Positions 51,438 to 59,468 of a stretch of DNA of 64,000 bases are shown in pieces; the stretch's first letter is position 1, and each line of letters starts with the position of its first letter. The notes beneath the pieces were generated by a model. The model was not told the DNA's origin. It made no database searches and saw nothing but the letters and a program-made list of their open reading frames with translations. The position numbers and the translations under genes were made by a program. This DNA comes from Streptomyces himalayensis subsp. himalayensis (lineage in GTDB: Bacteria > Actinomycetota > Actinomycetes > Streptomycetales > Streptomycetaceae): contig NZ_JACEHE010000014.1 of NCBI RefSeq assembly GCF_013778455.1, positions 62,001 to 126,000 on the forward strand. The letters are read 5' to 3'.

Positions 51438-52100
51438 TCAGACCGCCAGGCGGTACCCCATCCCGCGTACCGTCTCGACCTGCTGCGCCCCCAGTTTCTT
51501 GCGCAGCGCCCGCACGTACACATCCACGATGTTGGAGCCCGGGTCGAAGTCGTATCCCCACACGTGCGACAGGATCTGCTCGCGCGAGAGCACCTGCCCG
51601 GGGTGGCGCAGGAAGAGCTCCAGGAGCACGAACTCACGAGCCGTCAGGTCCACCGTCCGCTCCCCGGCCCGTGCCCGGCGGGTGCGCAGATCCAGCGACA
51701 GGGTGCCGCTGCGCAGCACCGTCACCTCCGGCGCCCTGGCCGCGGTGCGCAGCCGCAGCCGCACCCGCGCCAGCAGCTCCTCGAAGCGGAACGGCTTGGT
51801 CATCCAGTCGTCCGCGCCGCCCTCCAGGCCGGCCACCGTGTCCCGTACGGAGTCGCGGGCGGTCAGCACGATCACCGGCACCGTCACCCGTGCCTCACGC
51901 AGTTCGCGCAGCACCGTGAAGCCGTCCCGGCCCGGCAGCCCGATGTCCAGCACCACCAGGTCGAAGCCGCCCGTCACCGCGTACTCGTAGGCGGTGTCGC
52001 CGTCTGCGACGACCGTCGTGGTGAAGCCGTTGGCGCGCAGCCCCTTCTCCACGAAGGAGGCGATGCGCTCCTCGTCCTCGACGATGAGTATCCGGTTCAC
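51438..52100 (-). CDS. OmpR-family response regulator
   Basis: 220 residues. Receiver with VEDEERI acidic pair, phosphoacceptor Asp in VVLDIGLPGRDG (about residue 52) and the switch Lys in DDWMTKPFRFEEL; a C-terminal winged helix with AREFVLLELFLRHPGQVLSREQIL and NIVDVYVRALRKKL. GTG 52100. It follows the kinase gene after 37 bp and probably binds the two ATGAA-N6-TTCAT sites found in the neighbourhood. Confidence 0.95.
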   Translation of the reverse strand: MNRILIVEDEERIASFVEKGLRANGFTTTVVADGDTAYEYAVTGGFDLVVLDIGLPGRDGFTVLRELREARVTVPVIVLTARDSVRDTVAGLEGGADDWMTKPFRFEELLARVRLRLRTAARAPEVTVLRSGTLSLDLRTRRARAGERTVDLTAREFVLLELFLRHPGQVLSREQILSHVWGYDFDPGSNIVDVYVRALRKKLGAQQVETVRGMGYRLAV

Positions 52101-52137
52101 GTCCCGTCCCTCTTCGTGGTCACGTTCCCGTGCCCGT

Positions 52138-53625
52138 TCATGGGCGTTCCTCCTCCATTACGAGCACGAACGTCGCGCCGCCGCCCTCCGTGCCGTGCAG
52201 CCGTACCCGTCCCCGGTGGCCCTCCGCGATCGCCCTGACGATGGCGAGGCCCAGCCCCGCCCCGGTGGTGCGGGCGCCGCGGCGGGCAGTGCCGCGGCGG
52301 AACCGTTCGAAGATCACCTCGGCGTCCTCGGGGTCCACGCCGGGCCCCGAGTCCGCGACGTAGAGCTCGACTCCCCGGCCCGTGCTGCGCGAGCCGATGC
52401 GTATCGGCTGCCCGGGCGTGGTGTGCTGCACGGCGTTCTGCGCGAGCTGCACCATCGCCTGCGTGATGCGCTGCGGATCCAGCCGCACCTCCCGGTCGGC
52501 CGTCTCGACCAGCTCCCAGCGGCGGTCGCCCAGAGTGCGCGCCTTGACGAAGACGTCCGCGGTGAGCTCGGCGAGCTGCACCGGCTCGGGCCTGACGAAG
52601 TCCGGGCGCTCGGCCTTCGCGAGCAGCAGCAGGTCCTCGACGATCCGGCTCATCCGGTCCAGTTCGTCGGTGACAAGGCGAAGGGTCTCATCGCGCTCGG
52701 CCGGGTCGTCTCCCATGAGCTCCAGATGGCCGCGCACGATGGTGATGGGTGTACGCAGCTCGTGGCCGGCGTCGTCGACGAACTCGCGCTGGGCGGCGAA
52801 GGCGCGCTCCAGCCGGTCGAGCATCGCGTTGAACGTCTCGGTGAGCGCGGCGATGTCGTCGCGGCCGCGAACGGGGATGCGCCGGGTGAGGTCCTGCTCG
52901 GTGAGCTGCGCGGCCGCGGTGCGCACCAGCCGTACCGGCTTGAGGATCCGTCCCGCGACGACCCAGCCGATGCCCGTCGTCATCAGCAGGGCCACCCCCG
53001 AGATGGCGAGCAGGATGCGGAACACCTCGTCCGCGCCCGCCTGTTCGCGCCCCGGATGGAAGGCGACCACGAACGCCGCCTCCGCCTCACCGTCGTGCCG
53101 GGCCACGGTGACCTTGGCCCAGCGGATCTCGCCCGATGCGCGGTGCAGGGTGCCGGTGGACCGAGGCGACTCGAAGATACGGCGCCGGGCGTCGGAGTCC
53201 TCGTGCAGGGGCCGCTTCACGTCGATCTCGCGCGGCTGGGTGAGCTGTGCGGGTGTCGCGCCCGGCCGGCCCACCAGGCCGATCAGCTCCTCGTCCGGAT
53301 CGGCGTACTGCCGCTCCAGGAAGACCCGCAGCAGCCGCGCGGGATCGGTGAACGGGCGACCGGTCCCGGGGTCGACGCCACGGTCCTCGAAGTGCGCGAA
53401 CTCGCCGGTCTCCTGGGCGAGCAGCCGGTTCACCCGGTGGTCGACATCGCGCAGCAGGATCGAACGGGTGGTCGCGGCGACCGCGGCCAACGCCACCGCC
53501 ATCACGAGCAGCAGCCAGAGAAGGATGCGGACCCGGGCGGATATCCGCCCGCGCGCGGCCTCAGCCGTCGTCGCCGGGCCCGTCGTCGTCTCCGTCTCCC
53601 GTGCCGCTGTCGTCGTCATCGTCAC
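52138..53625 (-). CDS. HAMP-containing sensor histidine kinase
   Basis: 495 residues. Two transmembrane helices (about 32-52 and 208-230) flank an extracytoplasmic domain of about 150 residues, then HAMP, a HisKA box EFVDDAGHELRTPITIVRGHLEL and HATPase motifs (QNAVQHTTPG, VADSGPGV, RTTGAGLGLAIVRAI). GTG 53625 lies inside the end of the small membrane-protein gene, overlapping it by 65 bp. A later ATG (53619) is almost equivalent. It probably senses an envelope or ligand signal controlling the adjacent permease operon. Confidence 0.94.
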   Translation of the reverse strand: MTMTTTAARETETTTGPATTAEAARGRISARVRILLWLLLVMAVALAAVAATTRSILLRDVDHRVNRLLAQETGEFAHFEDRGVDPGTGRPFTDPARLLRVFLERQYADPDEELIGLVGRPGATPAQLTQPREIDVKRPLHEDSDARRRIFESPRSTGTLHRASGEIRWAKVTVARHDGEAEAAFVVAFHPGREQAGADEVFRILLAISGVALLMTTGIGWVVAGRILKPVRLVRTAAAQLTEQDLTRRIPVRGRDDIAALTETFNAMLDRLERAFAAQREFVDDAGHELRTPITIVRGHLELMGDDPAERDETLRLVTDELDRMSRIVEDLLLLAKAERPDFVRPEPVQLAELTADVFVKARTLGDRRWELVETADREVRLDPQRITQAMVQLAQNAVQHTTPGQPIRIGSRSTGRGVELYVADSGPGVDPEDAEVIFERFRRGTARRGARTTGAGLGLAIVRAIAEGHRGRVRLHGTEGGGATFVLVMEEERP

Positions 53626-53845
53626 CCGTGGGGTTGTCGCTGACCGGAGGCCGGGACACGACCTCGTCGCTCGGTGTCGGCTCTGGGCTGGTGGGCGTGG
53701 CCGAGGGTGAGCCGCTGTCCAGTACCACCTTGGGCGGCACCGGGGGCTCGTCCGGGCTGTCGGTCAGGGCGTAGCTGGTCGCGGCGATGCCCAGCGGTAT
53801 CGCCACGACGGCGGCCAGGGCGGCCATGCGGTGGGAGAAGACCAT
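53561..53845 (-). CDS. Small membrane protein with acidic tail
   Basis: 94 residues. An N-terminal hydrophobic segment (MAALAAVVAIPLGIAATSYAL) followed by a Pro/Ser/Thr-rich linker and a tail of nearly pure Asp and Gly. The extracytoplasmic tail may act as a ligand or cation-binding element or as a partner of the kinase. It is the first gene of the two-component operon and overlaps the kinase gene. The shared 20-bp site lies 34 bp before ATG 53845. Homologues exist in other streptomycetes, by memory. Confidence 0.8.
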   Translation of the reverse strand: MVFSHRMAALAAVVAIPLGIAATSYALTDSPDEPPVPPKVVLDSGSPSATPTSPEPTPSDEVVSRPPVSDNPTGDDDDDSGTGDGDDDGPGDDG

Positions 53846-53878
53846 GGGGCGATCCTGCGCGCCCCGAGGCGCCGCGGG

Positions 53879-53908
53879 GATGAGCCGGAGATGAAGAGCT
53901 CTTCATCT
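53879..53908. promoter_or_regulatory. Operator before the two-component operon, shared site 2
   Basis: GATGAGCCGGAGATGAAGAG (53879-53898) begins exactly 34 bp before ATG 53845 and matches site 1 at 17 of 20 positions. 53889-53908 is the perfect 20-bp palindrome AGATGAAGAGCTCTTCATCT. This suggests autoregulation plus control of the permease operon. Confidence 0.65.
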
Positions 53909-53950
53909 GCGTATCGCCGGGCCACCGCACCACCCCGCGCGGCGGCACGG

Positions 53951-54232
53951 TTACGAATCGAGACCGATCGCGAACGCCGCCTCCAGGTCGTGCTGCGAGT
54001 ACGTACGGAACGCGACATGCGTGTCCGTGGCCTCGACGCCCGGGATCTTGCTGATGCGGCCGGGGATCACGTCGGCCAGGTCGTCGTGGGCCTTGACCCG
54101 GACCATGGCGATCAGGTCGTAGGTGCCGGTCACCGAGAAGACCTCGCTGACGCTGTCCAGCGCGGCGATGGATTCGGCGATCTCCGGGATCCGGTCCACG
54201 CTGGTCTTGATGAGCACGATCGCGGTGATCAC
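53951..54232 (-). CDS. Stand-alone RAM (Lrp/AsnC effector) domain protein
   Basis: 93 residues, the dimeric alpha/beta-barrel effector domain of Lrp/AsnC proteins without the DNA-binding part: ITAIVLIKTSVDRIPEIAESIAAL, FSVTGTYDLIAMVRVKAHDDLADVI and IPGVEATDTHVAFRTYSQHDLE. Such proteins bind amino acids or co-assemble with full Lrp regulators. GTG 54232 overlaps the rhomboid stop (GTGA), so they are translationally coupled. Confidence 0.9.
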   Translation of the reverse strand: MITAIVLIKTSVDRIPEIAESIAALDSVSEVFSVTGTYDLIAMVRVKAHDDLADVIPGRISKIPGVEATDTHVAFRTYSQHDLEAAFAIGLDS

Positions 54233-54987
54233 GGTTTGCTGTCTCCCTCAGTGGCCGCGGGCTGGGGTTTCACTCTAGCCCTGCCATACGTTCCCTCCCG
54301 CCGCCCGTACCGCGCCCACGCATAGAGAAAGCCCAGCGAGAAGCCCACCAGGTGGGCCAGATACGCGACGCCCGGGCCCTGGCTCGGGCGGCTGATCGCC
54401 ATCCACTGCAGCGCGACCCAGAAGGGCAGGACCACCCAGGCCGGGAAGCGCAGCGGCAGGAAGAACAGGAACGGGAAGAGGCTGGTGACGCGGGCCCCCG
54501 GGAAGAGGAAGAGGAAGGCGCCGAGGACCGCGGAGATCGCCCCGGAAGCGCCCACCAGCGTCTGCTGCGACCCCGCGTGCGCGGTGGCATATCCCACCAG
54601 GGCGAGATAGCCGCAGCCGCCGTAGAACAGCGCGAACTCGATATGGCCCATGCGCTCCTCGGCCATCACGCCGAAGACGTACAGGAACAGCATGTTCCCC
54701 AGCAGATGCAGCCAGCTGCCGTGCACGAAGAGCGCCGTGGCGGGGGTGAGGACGGCCCGGGGCGCCCCGCTGAACAGCTCCGCGGGCACCACGCCCCAGC
54801 GCTCGAAGTACGCCGCCTGGGCGGCGATCAGCTCGTCGCCGCTGCCGTACACGGGGTTCAGTGCGGCGGCCGGCCCGGTGACGAAGATCAGACAGCACAG
54901 GGCCATCACGCCGTATGTCACGGGGGCCGTCCGGCCCCGCATCGCCCGTCGTGCCGCCGCGCCCAGGCCACCACGCCGTTTTCCCAT
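54229..54987 (-). CDS. Rhomboid-family intramembrane serine protease
   Basis: 252 residues, six to seven helices. The catalytic Ser is in VGASGAISAVLGAF and the catalytic His in AYLAHLVGFSLGFLYAW; the WLHLLGNMLFLYVFG segment in helix 2 is typical. It cleaves membrane-spanning substrates. ATG 54987 is chosen; the frame stays open far upstream but that stretch is the opposite strand of the zinc-ribbon and NYN genes. Coupled to the RAM-domain gene. Confidence 0.93.
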   Translation of the reverse strand: MGKRRGGLGAAARRAMRGRTAPVTYGVMALCCLIFVTGPAAALNPVYGSGDELIAAQAAYFERWGVVPAELFSGAPRAVLTPATALFVHGSWLHLLGNMLFLYVFGVMAEERMGHIEFALFYGGCGYLALVGYATAHAGSQQTLVGASGAISAVLGAFLFLFPGARVTSLFPFLFFLPLRFPAWVVLPFWVALQWMAISRPSQGPGVAYLAHLVGFSLGFLYAWARYGRREGTYGRARVKPQPAATEGDSKP

Positions 54988-55120
54988 CACGGTCAGAGCA
55001 TGACGTAACGGGACCAACCCGTGCGGACCGCCTCGCCGCGACCAGGGCCCGAGCACGGGGTATCCGGCAGGCCGTAGGGTTACGTGCCATCCGCACCAGG
55101 TAAACGGACGCACCATGGAT

Positions 55121-55154
55121 ACAGGTGCATCCGGGAAACAGGTGCATCCGAGAA
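55121..55154 (+). repeat. 17-bp tandem duplication upstream of the zinc-ribbon gene
   Basis: ACAGGTGCATCCGGGAA (55121-55137) is followed by ACAGGTGCATCCGAGAA (55138-55154), one mismatch, ending 22 bp before ATG 55177. Confidence 0.9.
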
Positions 55155-55176
55155 ACTCGAAGGAAGCGACAGCACG

Positions 55177-55416
55177 ATGACGGTTCCCCTTCCGACGGCC
55201 CAGACCCGCTGGCGCTGCACGCTCTGCGGCAATCTCACGCGTTTCGACGTGACCCGTTCGTCGAAGGTCGTCGAATACGTGCATCTCGATCTGGCCGGGG
55301 AGCCCACCGTCGAGGAGCGCCAGACGGTGAGTGAGACCATCGAGTCGGTGCGCTGCCGCTGGTGCAACGCGGTGGACCAGGTGGAACTCGTCGACAGGCC
55401 GGGCGCCGGCTCCTGA
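55177..55416 (+). CDS. Small zinc-ribbon protein, unknown
   Basis: 79 residues with two CxxC pairs (RWRCTLCGNLTRF at residue 14 and VRCRWCNAVDQ at 60), probably binding one zinc ion. The sequence between (SSKVVEYVHLDLAGEPTVEERQ) is mostly polar. Similar single zinc ribbons occur in streptomycetes; function not known. ATG 55177 has AGGAAG upstream. Followed after 36 bp by the NYN gene on the same strand, likely co-transcribed. Confidence 0.85.
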   Translation: MTVPLPTAQTRWRCTLCGNLTRFDVTRSSKVVEYVHLDLAGEPTVEERQTVSETIESVRCRWCNAVDQVELVDRPGAGS

Positions 55417-55452
55417 GGGAGCGGGCCTTCGCACAACCAATTGGGGTGACGG

Positions 55453-56802
55453 ATGGTGGAGACCACAGGCGGGGAGCCGGCCGACGGCACCGCTGAGGTG
55501 CTCGACCGCCCGCTGCCCGACGGAGTGCGGCGCCGGGTCGTCCAGATCGTCTCGGACGGCTTCGGCGGACTGACCCTGACCGAACTGCCCGCGCAGCTCC
55601 GACAGTACGCGCGCTTCACGCCGAGCCGCCGCGCCAAGTTCGCCGGCAACGCGATGGCGGCGGCCATGGAGGCGGACCCCATCTTCCGCCAGCGCATCGC
55701 GGAACGGCTGCGCGAGGCCCAGCCCGAACTCGCGGGCGCACTCGACTCGGGCGCACCGCCCCCGGCCGCGGACCCGCTGGACGTCGCGGCCGCGGCCTAT
55801 GTGCTCCGCCCCGCGGGCTGGGTGAAGCTGGTGACCGCCGCGGGCGAGGAGGCCCAGCGGGCGAACGCCGAGCGCGCCGACGAGGAGACCAGAGCCGAGC
55901 TGGAGCGGCTGCGCGAGGAGCTCGCCGCGGCCCGCGACCAGACCAGGATCGACACGGAACGGCTGCGCACGGAGCTGGAGTCGGCCAAGAAGGAGGCCGA
56001 TTCGCTGCAGCGCAAGCTGCGCGCGGCCCTCAGCGACGTCAAGCGCGGCGAGGCCGCGCTGCGCAAGGCACGGGCCGAGACGGATGCCGTACGGGCCGAG
56101 GGCCAGGCGCAGTTGTCCGCAGCGGAGAGCGAGGCGCGGCGGCTCAAGGCGCGACTCGGTGAGACCGAGGCGGCGCTGGAGGCGAGCCGCCGGGCGGCGC
56201 GCGAGGGCCGCAGCGTCGAGGACATGCGCGTACGGCTGCTGCTCGACACCGTCCTCGATGCTGCCCAGGGGCTGCGCCGTGAACTGGCGCTGCCGCCCGT
56301 CTCCGGGCGCCCGGCCGAGACCGTGGACGCGGTGGAGCCCGGCCGCATGACCCCCAAGGACATCGCGGCCCGCGCGCTGTCGGACAGCGACCCGGCCATC
56401 CTGGACCAGCTGCTCGCGCTGCCCCAGGTGCATCTGGTCGTGGACGGCTACAACGTCACCAAGACCGGCTATCCGCAGATGCCGCTCGAGAAGCAGCGGT
56501 TGAGGCTGCTCGGCCAGCTCTCCCTGCTCGCCGCCCAGACCGGTGCCGAGGTCACGTGTGTCTTCGACGGGGCAGAGCTCGCCGCGCCCGTGCTGCTCGC
56601 GCCGCCGCGCGGGGTCCGGGTGCTGTTTTCCAAGCCCGGTGTGACAGCCGACGAGCTGATCCGTCAGCTGGTGCGCGCCGAGCCGCCGGGCCGGCCCGTG
56701 GTGGTCGTCTCGACCGACCGCGAAGTGGCCGACGGCGTCGCGAAGGTGGGGGCGCGGCCGGTCGCCTCGGCGGTGCTCCTGAAGCGCTTTTCGCGCGGCT
56801 AA
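55453..56802 (+). CDS. Coiled-coil NYN-domain (PIN-like) RNA-binding protein
   Basis: 449 residues. After a helical N-terminal domain (about 20-100) and a long Ala/Glu/Arg coiled coil (about 125-270), the C-terminal 150 residues form a YacP-type NYN nuclease domain: VHLVVDGYNVTKTGYPQ, EVTCVFDGAEL, and VVVVSTDREVADGVAKVG carrying the acidic metal-binding residues. A probable RNase or RNA-binding protein. ATG 55453. No partner other than the zinc-ribbon gene upstream. Confidence 0.9.
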   Translation: MVETTGGEPADGTAEVLDRPLPDGVRRRVVQIVSDGFGGLTLTELPAQLRQYARFTPSRRAKFAGNAMAAAMEADPIFRQRIAERLREAQPELAGALDSGAPPPAADPLDVAAAAYVLRPAGWVKLVTAAGEEAQRANAERADEETRAELERLREELAAARDQTRIDTERLRTELESAKKEADSLQRKLRAALSDVKRGEAALRKARAETDAVRAEGQAQLSAAESEARRLKARLGETEAALEASRRAAREGRSVEDMRVRLLLDTVLDAAQGLRRELALPPVSGRPAETVDAVEPGRMTPKDIAARALSDSDPAILDQLLALPQVHLVVDGYNVTKTGYPQMPLEKQRLRLLGQLSLLAAQTGAEVTCVFDGAELAAPVLLAPPRGVRVLFSKPGVTADELIRQLVRAEPPGRPVVVVSTDREVADGVAKVGARPVASAVLLKRFSRG

Positions 56803-56982
56803 GCGGAATAAGCGAGTCCTGTTCCCGTAAGCGGCGTAGGTCTCGTAGGTCCCATCAGTAACGTCTGGGTGCAATGCCCGAATTCGCGAGACCTTCACGC
56901 AACGTAGTGTCAGACGCGCATCACTGCACGTGAGTTCGCGGCAAAGAATGCACTGTGTGACGGAGATTTTTATGAGGATGAT

Positions 56983-57012
56983 TTGAACTGATCACAGTTG
57001 GGTCACTAGGGT
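56983..57012 (+). promoter_or_regulatory. Promoter of the first NlpC/P60 gene
   Basis: TTGAAC (56983-56988) and TAGGGT (57007-57012) with an 18-bp spacer containing TGATCACAG. Transcription would begin near 57019 and leave a 98-nt leader. Confidence 0.6.
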
Positions 57013-57018
57013 CTGGCG

Positions 57019-57116
57019 TCGAACCTCCACTCGGGTGATCGCTCATTGGGAGCGACGGTGGAGGGGCACCGCCCACCTCGTTCGGTAGGCGGCTGGAGGA
57101 AGAGGAGCTCGCCTTC
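57019..57116 (+). ncRNA. Structured leader RNA, possible c-di-AMP (ydaO-type) riboswitch
   Basis: CCTCCAC (57024-57030) pairs with GTGGAGG (57058-57064), enclosing TCGCT/AGCGA (57038-57053), then CCGCC and GGCGG (about 57069-57093) with CCTCGTTCGGTAGG between, then GGAGGAAGAGGAG. The last part recalls the 3' half of ydaO RNAs, which precede cell-wall hydrolase genes in actinobacteria, but the 5' half is not convincing. Confidence 0.35.
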
Positions 57117-58148
57117 GTGGCGTCCCACCGTCGACCCAAGCAGCCGAGCCGCACCCGTGTGACCGTGCTCACCGCAACCGCCGCCGCAGCCGTGGCGCTG
57201 ACCTCGCAGGCCGCCAACGCGGCCCCGAGTGCCAAGCCCAGCAAGGACGAGGTCAAGGCCAAGGTCGACAAGCTCTACGAAGAGGCAGAGCACGCGACTG
57301 AGAAGTACAACGGCGCCAAGGAGAAGCAGCAGAAGCTCGACAAGCAGATCGACAATCTGCAGGACAAGGTCGCACGCGGCCAGGACGAGCTCAACGACCT
57401 GCGGGACGGCCTCGGTTCGCTGGCCAGCGCCCAGTACCGCTCGGGCGGTATCGACCCCTCCATCCAGCTCTTCCTCTCCTCCGACCCGGACGACTACCTC
57501 GACAAGGCGTCCACGCTCGACCAGTTGAGCAGCCAGCAGGTCGATGCGCTGAAGAAGATCCAGGAGAAGCAGCGCTCCCTCGCCCAGCAGCGCCAGGAGG
57601 CCTCCGACAAGCTCGCCGACCTCGCGGCCACCCGCAAGGAGCTCCGCGAGAACAAGGAGAAGGTCCAGGCCAAGCTGGCAGAGGCGCAGAAGGTCCTCAA
57701 CACCCTGACCGCAGCGGAGAAGGCGGCCCTGGCCGCCGAGGAGGAGCGCGCCAGCCGCGACAGCGCCCGCAGCGCCCTCGGCGGCGGGCAGGCGGCCTCC
57801 GGCCGTGCCGCCGCGGCCTACTCCGCCGCCCAGAGCAAGCTCGGCTCGCCGTACGTCTACGGCGCCAGCGGCCCCAGCTCCTTCGACTGCTCCGGCCTCA
57901 CCTCCTGGGCCTTCGCCCAGGCCGGCGTCTCCATACCGCGCACCTCGCAGGCGCAGGCCAGCGCCGGCACCCGGATCTACTCGCAGAGCGACCTCAAGGT
58001 CGGCGACCTGGTCCTCTTCTACGGCGACCTGCACCACGTCGGCTTCTACGCCGGCAACGGCCAGATCCTGCACGCGCCCCGGACCGGCACGGTCGTCCGC
58101 TACGAGTCGATCAACAACATGCCGTTCCAGTTCGGCGTCCGTATCTGA
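57117..58148 (+). CDS. Secreted NlpC/P60 peptidoglycan hydrolase (RipA-like), first copy
   Basis: 343 residues. Signal peptide (TVLTATAAAAVALTSQAANA), a coiled-coil domain of about 170 residues with QYRSGGIDPSIQLFLSSDPDDYLDKASTLDQLS, and a C-terminal NlpC/P60 catalytic domain with the Cys in SSFDCSGLTSWAFAQAG and the His in LHHVGFYAGNGQILHAPRTG. It cleaves D-glutamyl to diaminopimelate-type bonds in the stem peptide. GTG 57117. Paralogous to the next gene. Confidence 0.95.
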   Translation: MASHRRPKQPSRTRVTVLTATAAAAVALTSQAANAAPSAKPSKDEVKAKVDKLYEEAEHATEKYNGAKEKQQKLDKQIDNLQDKVARGQDELNDLRDGLGSLASAQYRSGGIDPSIQLFLSSDPDDYLDKASTLDQLSSQQVDALKKIQEKQRSLAQQRQEASDKLADLAATRKELRENKEKVQAKLAEAQKVLNTLTAAEKAALAAEEERASRDSARSALGGGQAASGRAAAAYSAAQSKLGSPYVYGASGPSSFDCSGLTSWAFAQAGVSIPRTSQAQASAGTRIYSQSDLKVGDLVLFYGDLHHVGFYAGNGQILHAPRTGTVVRYESINNMPFQFGVRI

Positions 58149-58214
58149 GTCGTCGTACGAGCGGTCCGGGAACGCCCCCGATCGGGGGAATTCCGGTACC
58201 TCCCGCTTACCCCG

Positions 58215-58248
58215 CGCCCCGTCGGTGACCTGCGTCTCCGACGGGGCG
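58215..58248 (+). terminator. Terminator between the NlpC/P60 genes
   Basis: 11-bp stem CGCCCCGTCGG (58215-58225) with CCGACGGGGCG (58238-58248), loop 12 nt, followed by TCGCGTTGTTCG. The second gene must have its own promoter. Confidence 0.8.
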
Positions 58249-58362
58249 TCGCGTTGTTCGACTCGCCCCGGCCCTTTGGTCCCCGCGTGGTCGCCCGGCT
58301 ACTGTCTGCCCTCGTTTCCCCCGGTACCGGGGGTCCGTCAGCGGAAGGGAGAGCGGTCACCC

Positions 58363-59406
58363 GTGGGGTCCCATCGCCGCCGCGCACACTCCGGCCTCGA
58401 CCGGAGCGGGCGCGGCGCCACCGTCACCGTCCTGTCCACCGCAGCCGCCACCGCGGCCGCGGCCCTCGCCGCCGCACCGGCCGGCGCCGCACCGCGGGAG
58501 ACCCCGCAGGACGTCGGCGCCGAGGTGGACCGGCTGTACGAGCAGGCGGAGAAGGCCACCGAGGCGTACAACACCGCGGACGAGCGCGCCGAGAGCCTGC
58601 GCGCCCAGGTGAAGACGGCCCAGGACCGGATCGCCCGCGGACAGGAGCGCCTCAACACCATGCGCGGCGCGCTGGGCGCGCTCGCCGGGGCGCAGTACCG
58701 GTCGGGCGGCATCGATCCCGCGCTGGCCCTGGTGCTCTCCGCCGACCCGGACGGCTATCTCGACAAGGCGGCGACCCTCGACCGCGTGAGCGCCCGGCAG
58801 GCCGACCGGCTCAAGGACGTCCAGGAAGCCCAGCGCGCCCTCGCCCAGGAGCGCACGGAGGCCGCCGACCGGCTCGCGCAACTGGAGCTCAGCCGCAAGG
58901 AAGTGGCCCGCCACAAGCGCAGCGTCGAGCACAAGCTCGCCGAGGCCCGGCGCCTGCTCAACGCGCTGCCGGCCGCGGAGCGGGAGGCCTACGACAGGGT
59001 CTCGCGCGACACCGGTCGGACCCCGCTTCTGGACCTGTCCGGCTCCGCCCTGCCGTCGTCGGCGCGGGCCGCGGCCGCCGTCGCCGCCGCCCGCTCGGCC
59101 ATCGGACTGCCCTATGTGTGGGGCGCCAACGGACCGTCGGGCTTCGACTGTTCGGGGCTCATGCAGTGGTCGTACGCGCAGGCGGGCGTGGGGCTGCCGC
59201 GCACGTCGCAGGCCCAGCGGTACGCGGGCCGCCAGGTCTCGCTCGCCGAGGCGCGGCCCGGCGACCTCGTGACGTACCACTCCGACGCGAGCCACATCGC
59301 GATGTACGTGGGCAACGGCCAGGTCGTCCACGCGCCCTACCCCGGCGCCCCCGTGCGCTACGACCCCGTGGGAATGATGCCGGTCTCGTCGGTGACGCGG
59401 GTCTGA
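58363..59406 (+). CDS. Secreted NlpC/P60 peptidoglycan hydrolase, second copy
   Basis: 347 residues, same layout as the first copy: signal (TVLSTAAATAAAALAAAPAG), coiled coil with QYRSGGIDPALALVLSADPDGYLDKAATLDRVS, and catalytic Cys in SGFDCSGLMQWSYAQAG and His in ASHIAMYVGNGQVVHAPYPG. The linker between helix and catalytic domain is different, giving RDTGRTPLLDLSGSALP in place of the Gly-rich linker. GTG 58363 has GGAAGGGAGAG upstream at slightly long spacing. A tandem gene duplication is likely, old enough for much divergence. Confidence 0.94.
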   Translation: MGSHRRRAHSGLDRSGRGATVTVLSTAAATAAAALAAAPAGAAPRETPQDVGAEVDRLYEQAEKATEAYNTADERAESLRAQVKTAQDRIARGQERLNTMRGALGALAGAQYRSGGIDPALALVLSADPDGYLDKAATLDRVSARQADRLKDVQEAQRALAQERTEAADRLAQLELSRKEVARHKRSVEHKLAEARRLLNALPAAEREAYDRVSRDTGRTPLLDLSGSALPSSARAAAAVAAARSAIGLPYVWGANGPSGFDCSGLMQWSYAQAGVGLPRTSQAQRYAGRQVSLAEARPGDLVTYHSDASHIAMYVGNGQVVHAPYPGAPVRYDPVGMMPVSSVTRV

Positions 59407-59468
59407 GCCGCTCCCGTCCGGCGTCACGCGGGTCCGATCCCTGCCGTGCCGCCCGTACGATCGGAAAG

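Larger units (their letters stand above)
56803..57116 (+). other. Upstream region of the first NlpC/P60 gene
   Basis: 314 bp. The first 130 bp show nothing nameable; 56930-57000 is AT-rich; a promoter is at 56983-57012 and the rest is a structured leader. Confidence 0.6.

Noticed and set aside
54988-56898. A much longer N-terminal extension of the rhomboid gene
   Set aside because: The extension is antisense to the zinc-ribbon and NYN genes and has no membrane or domain features.
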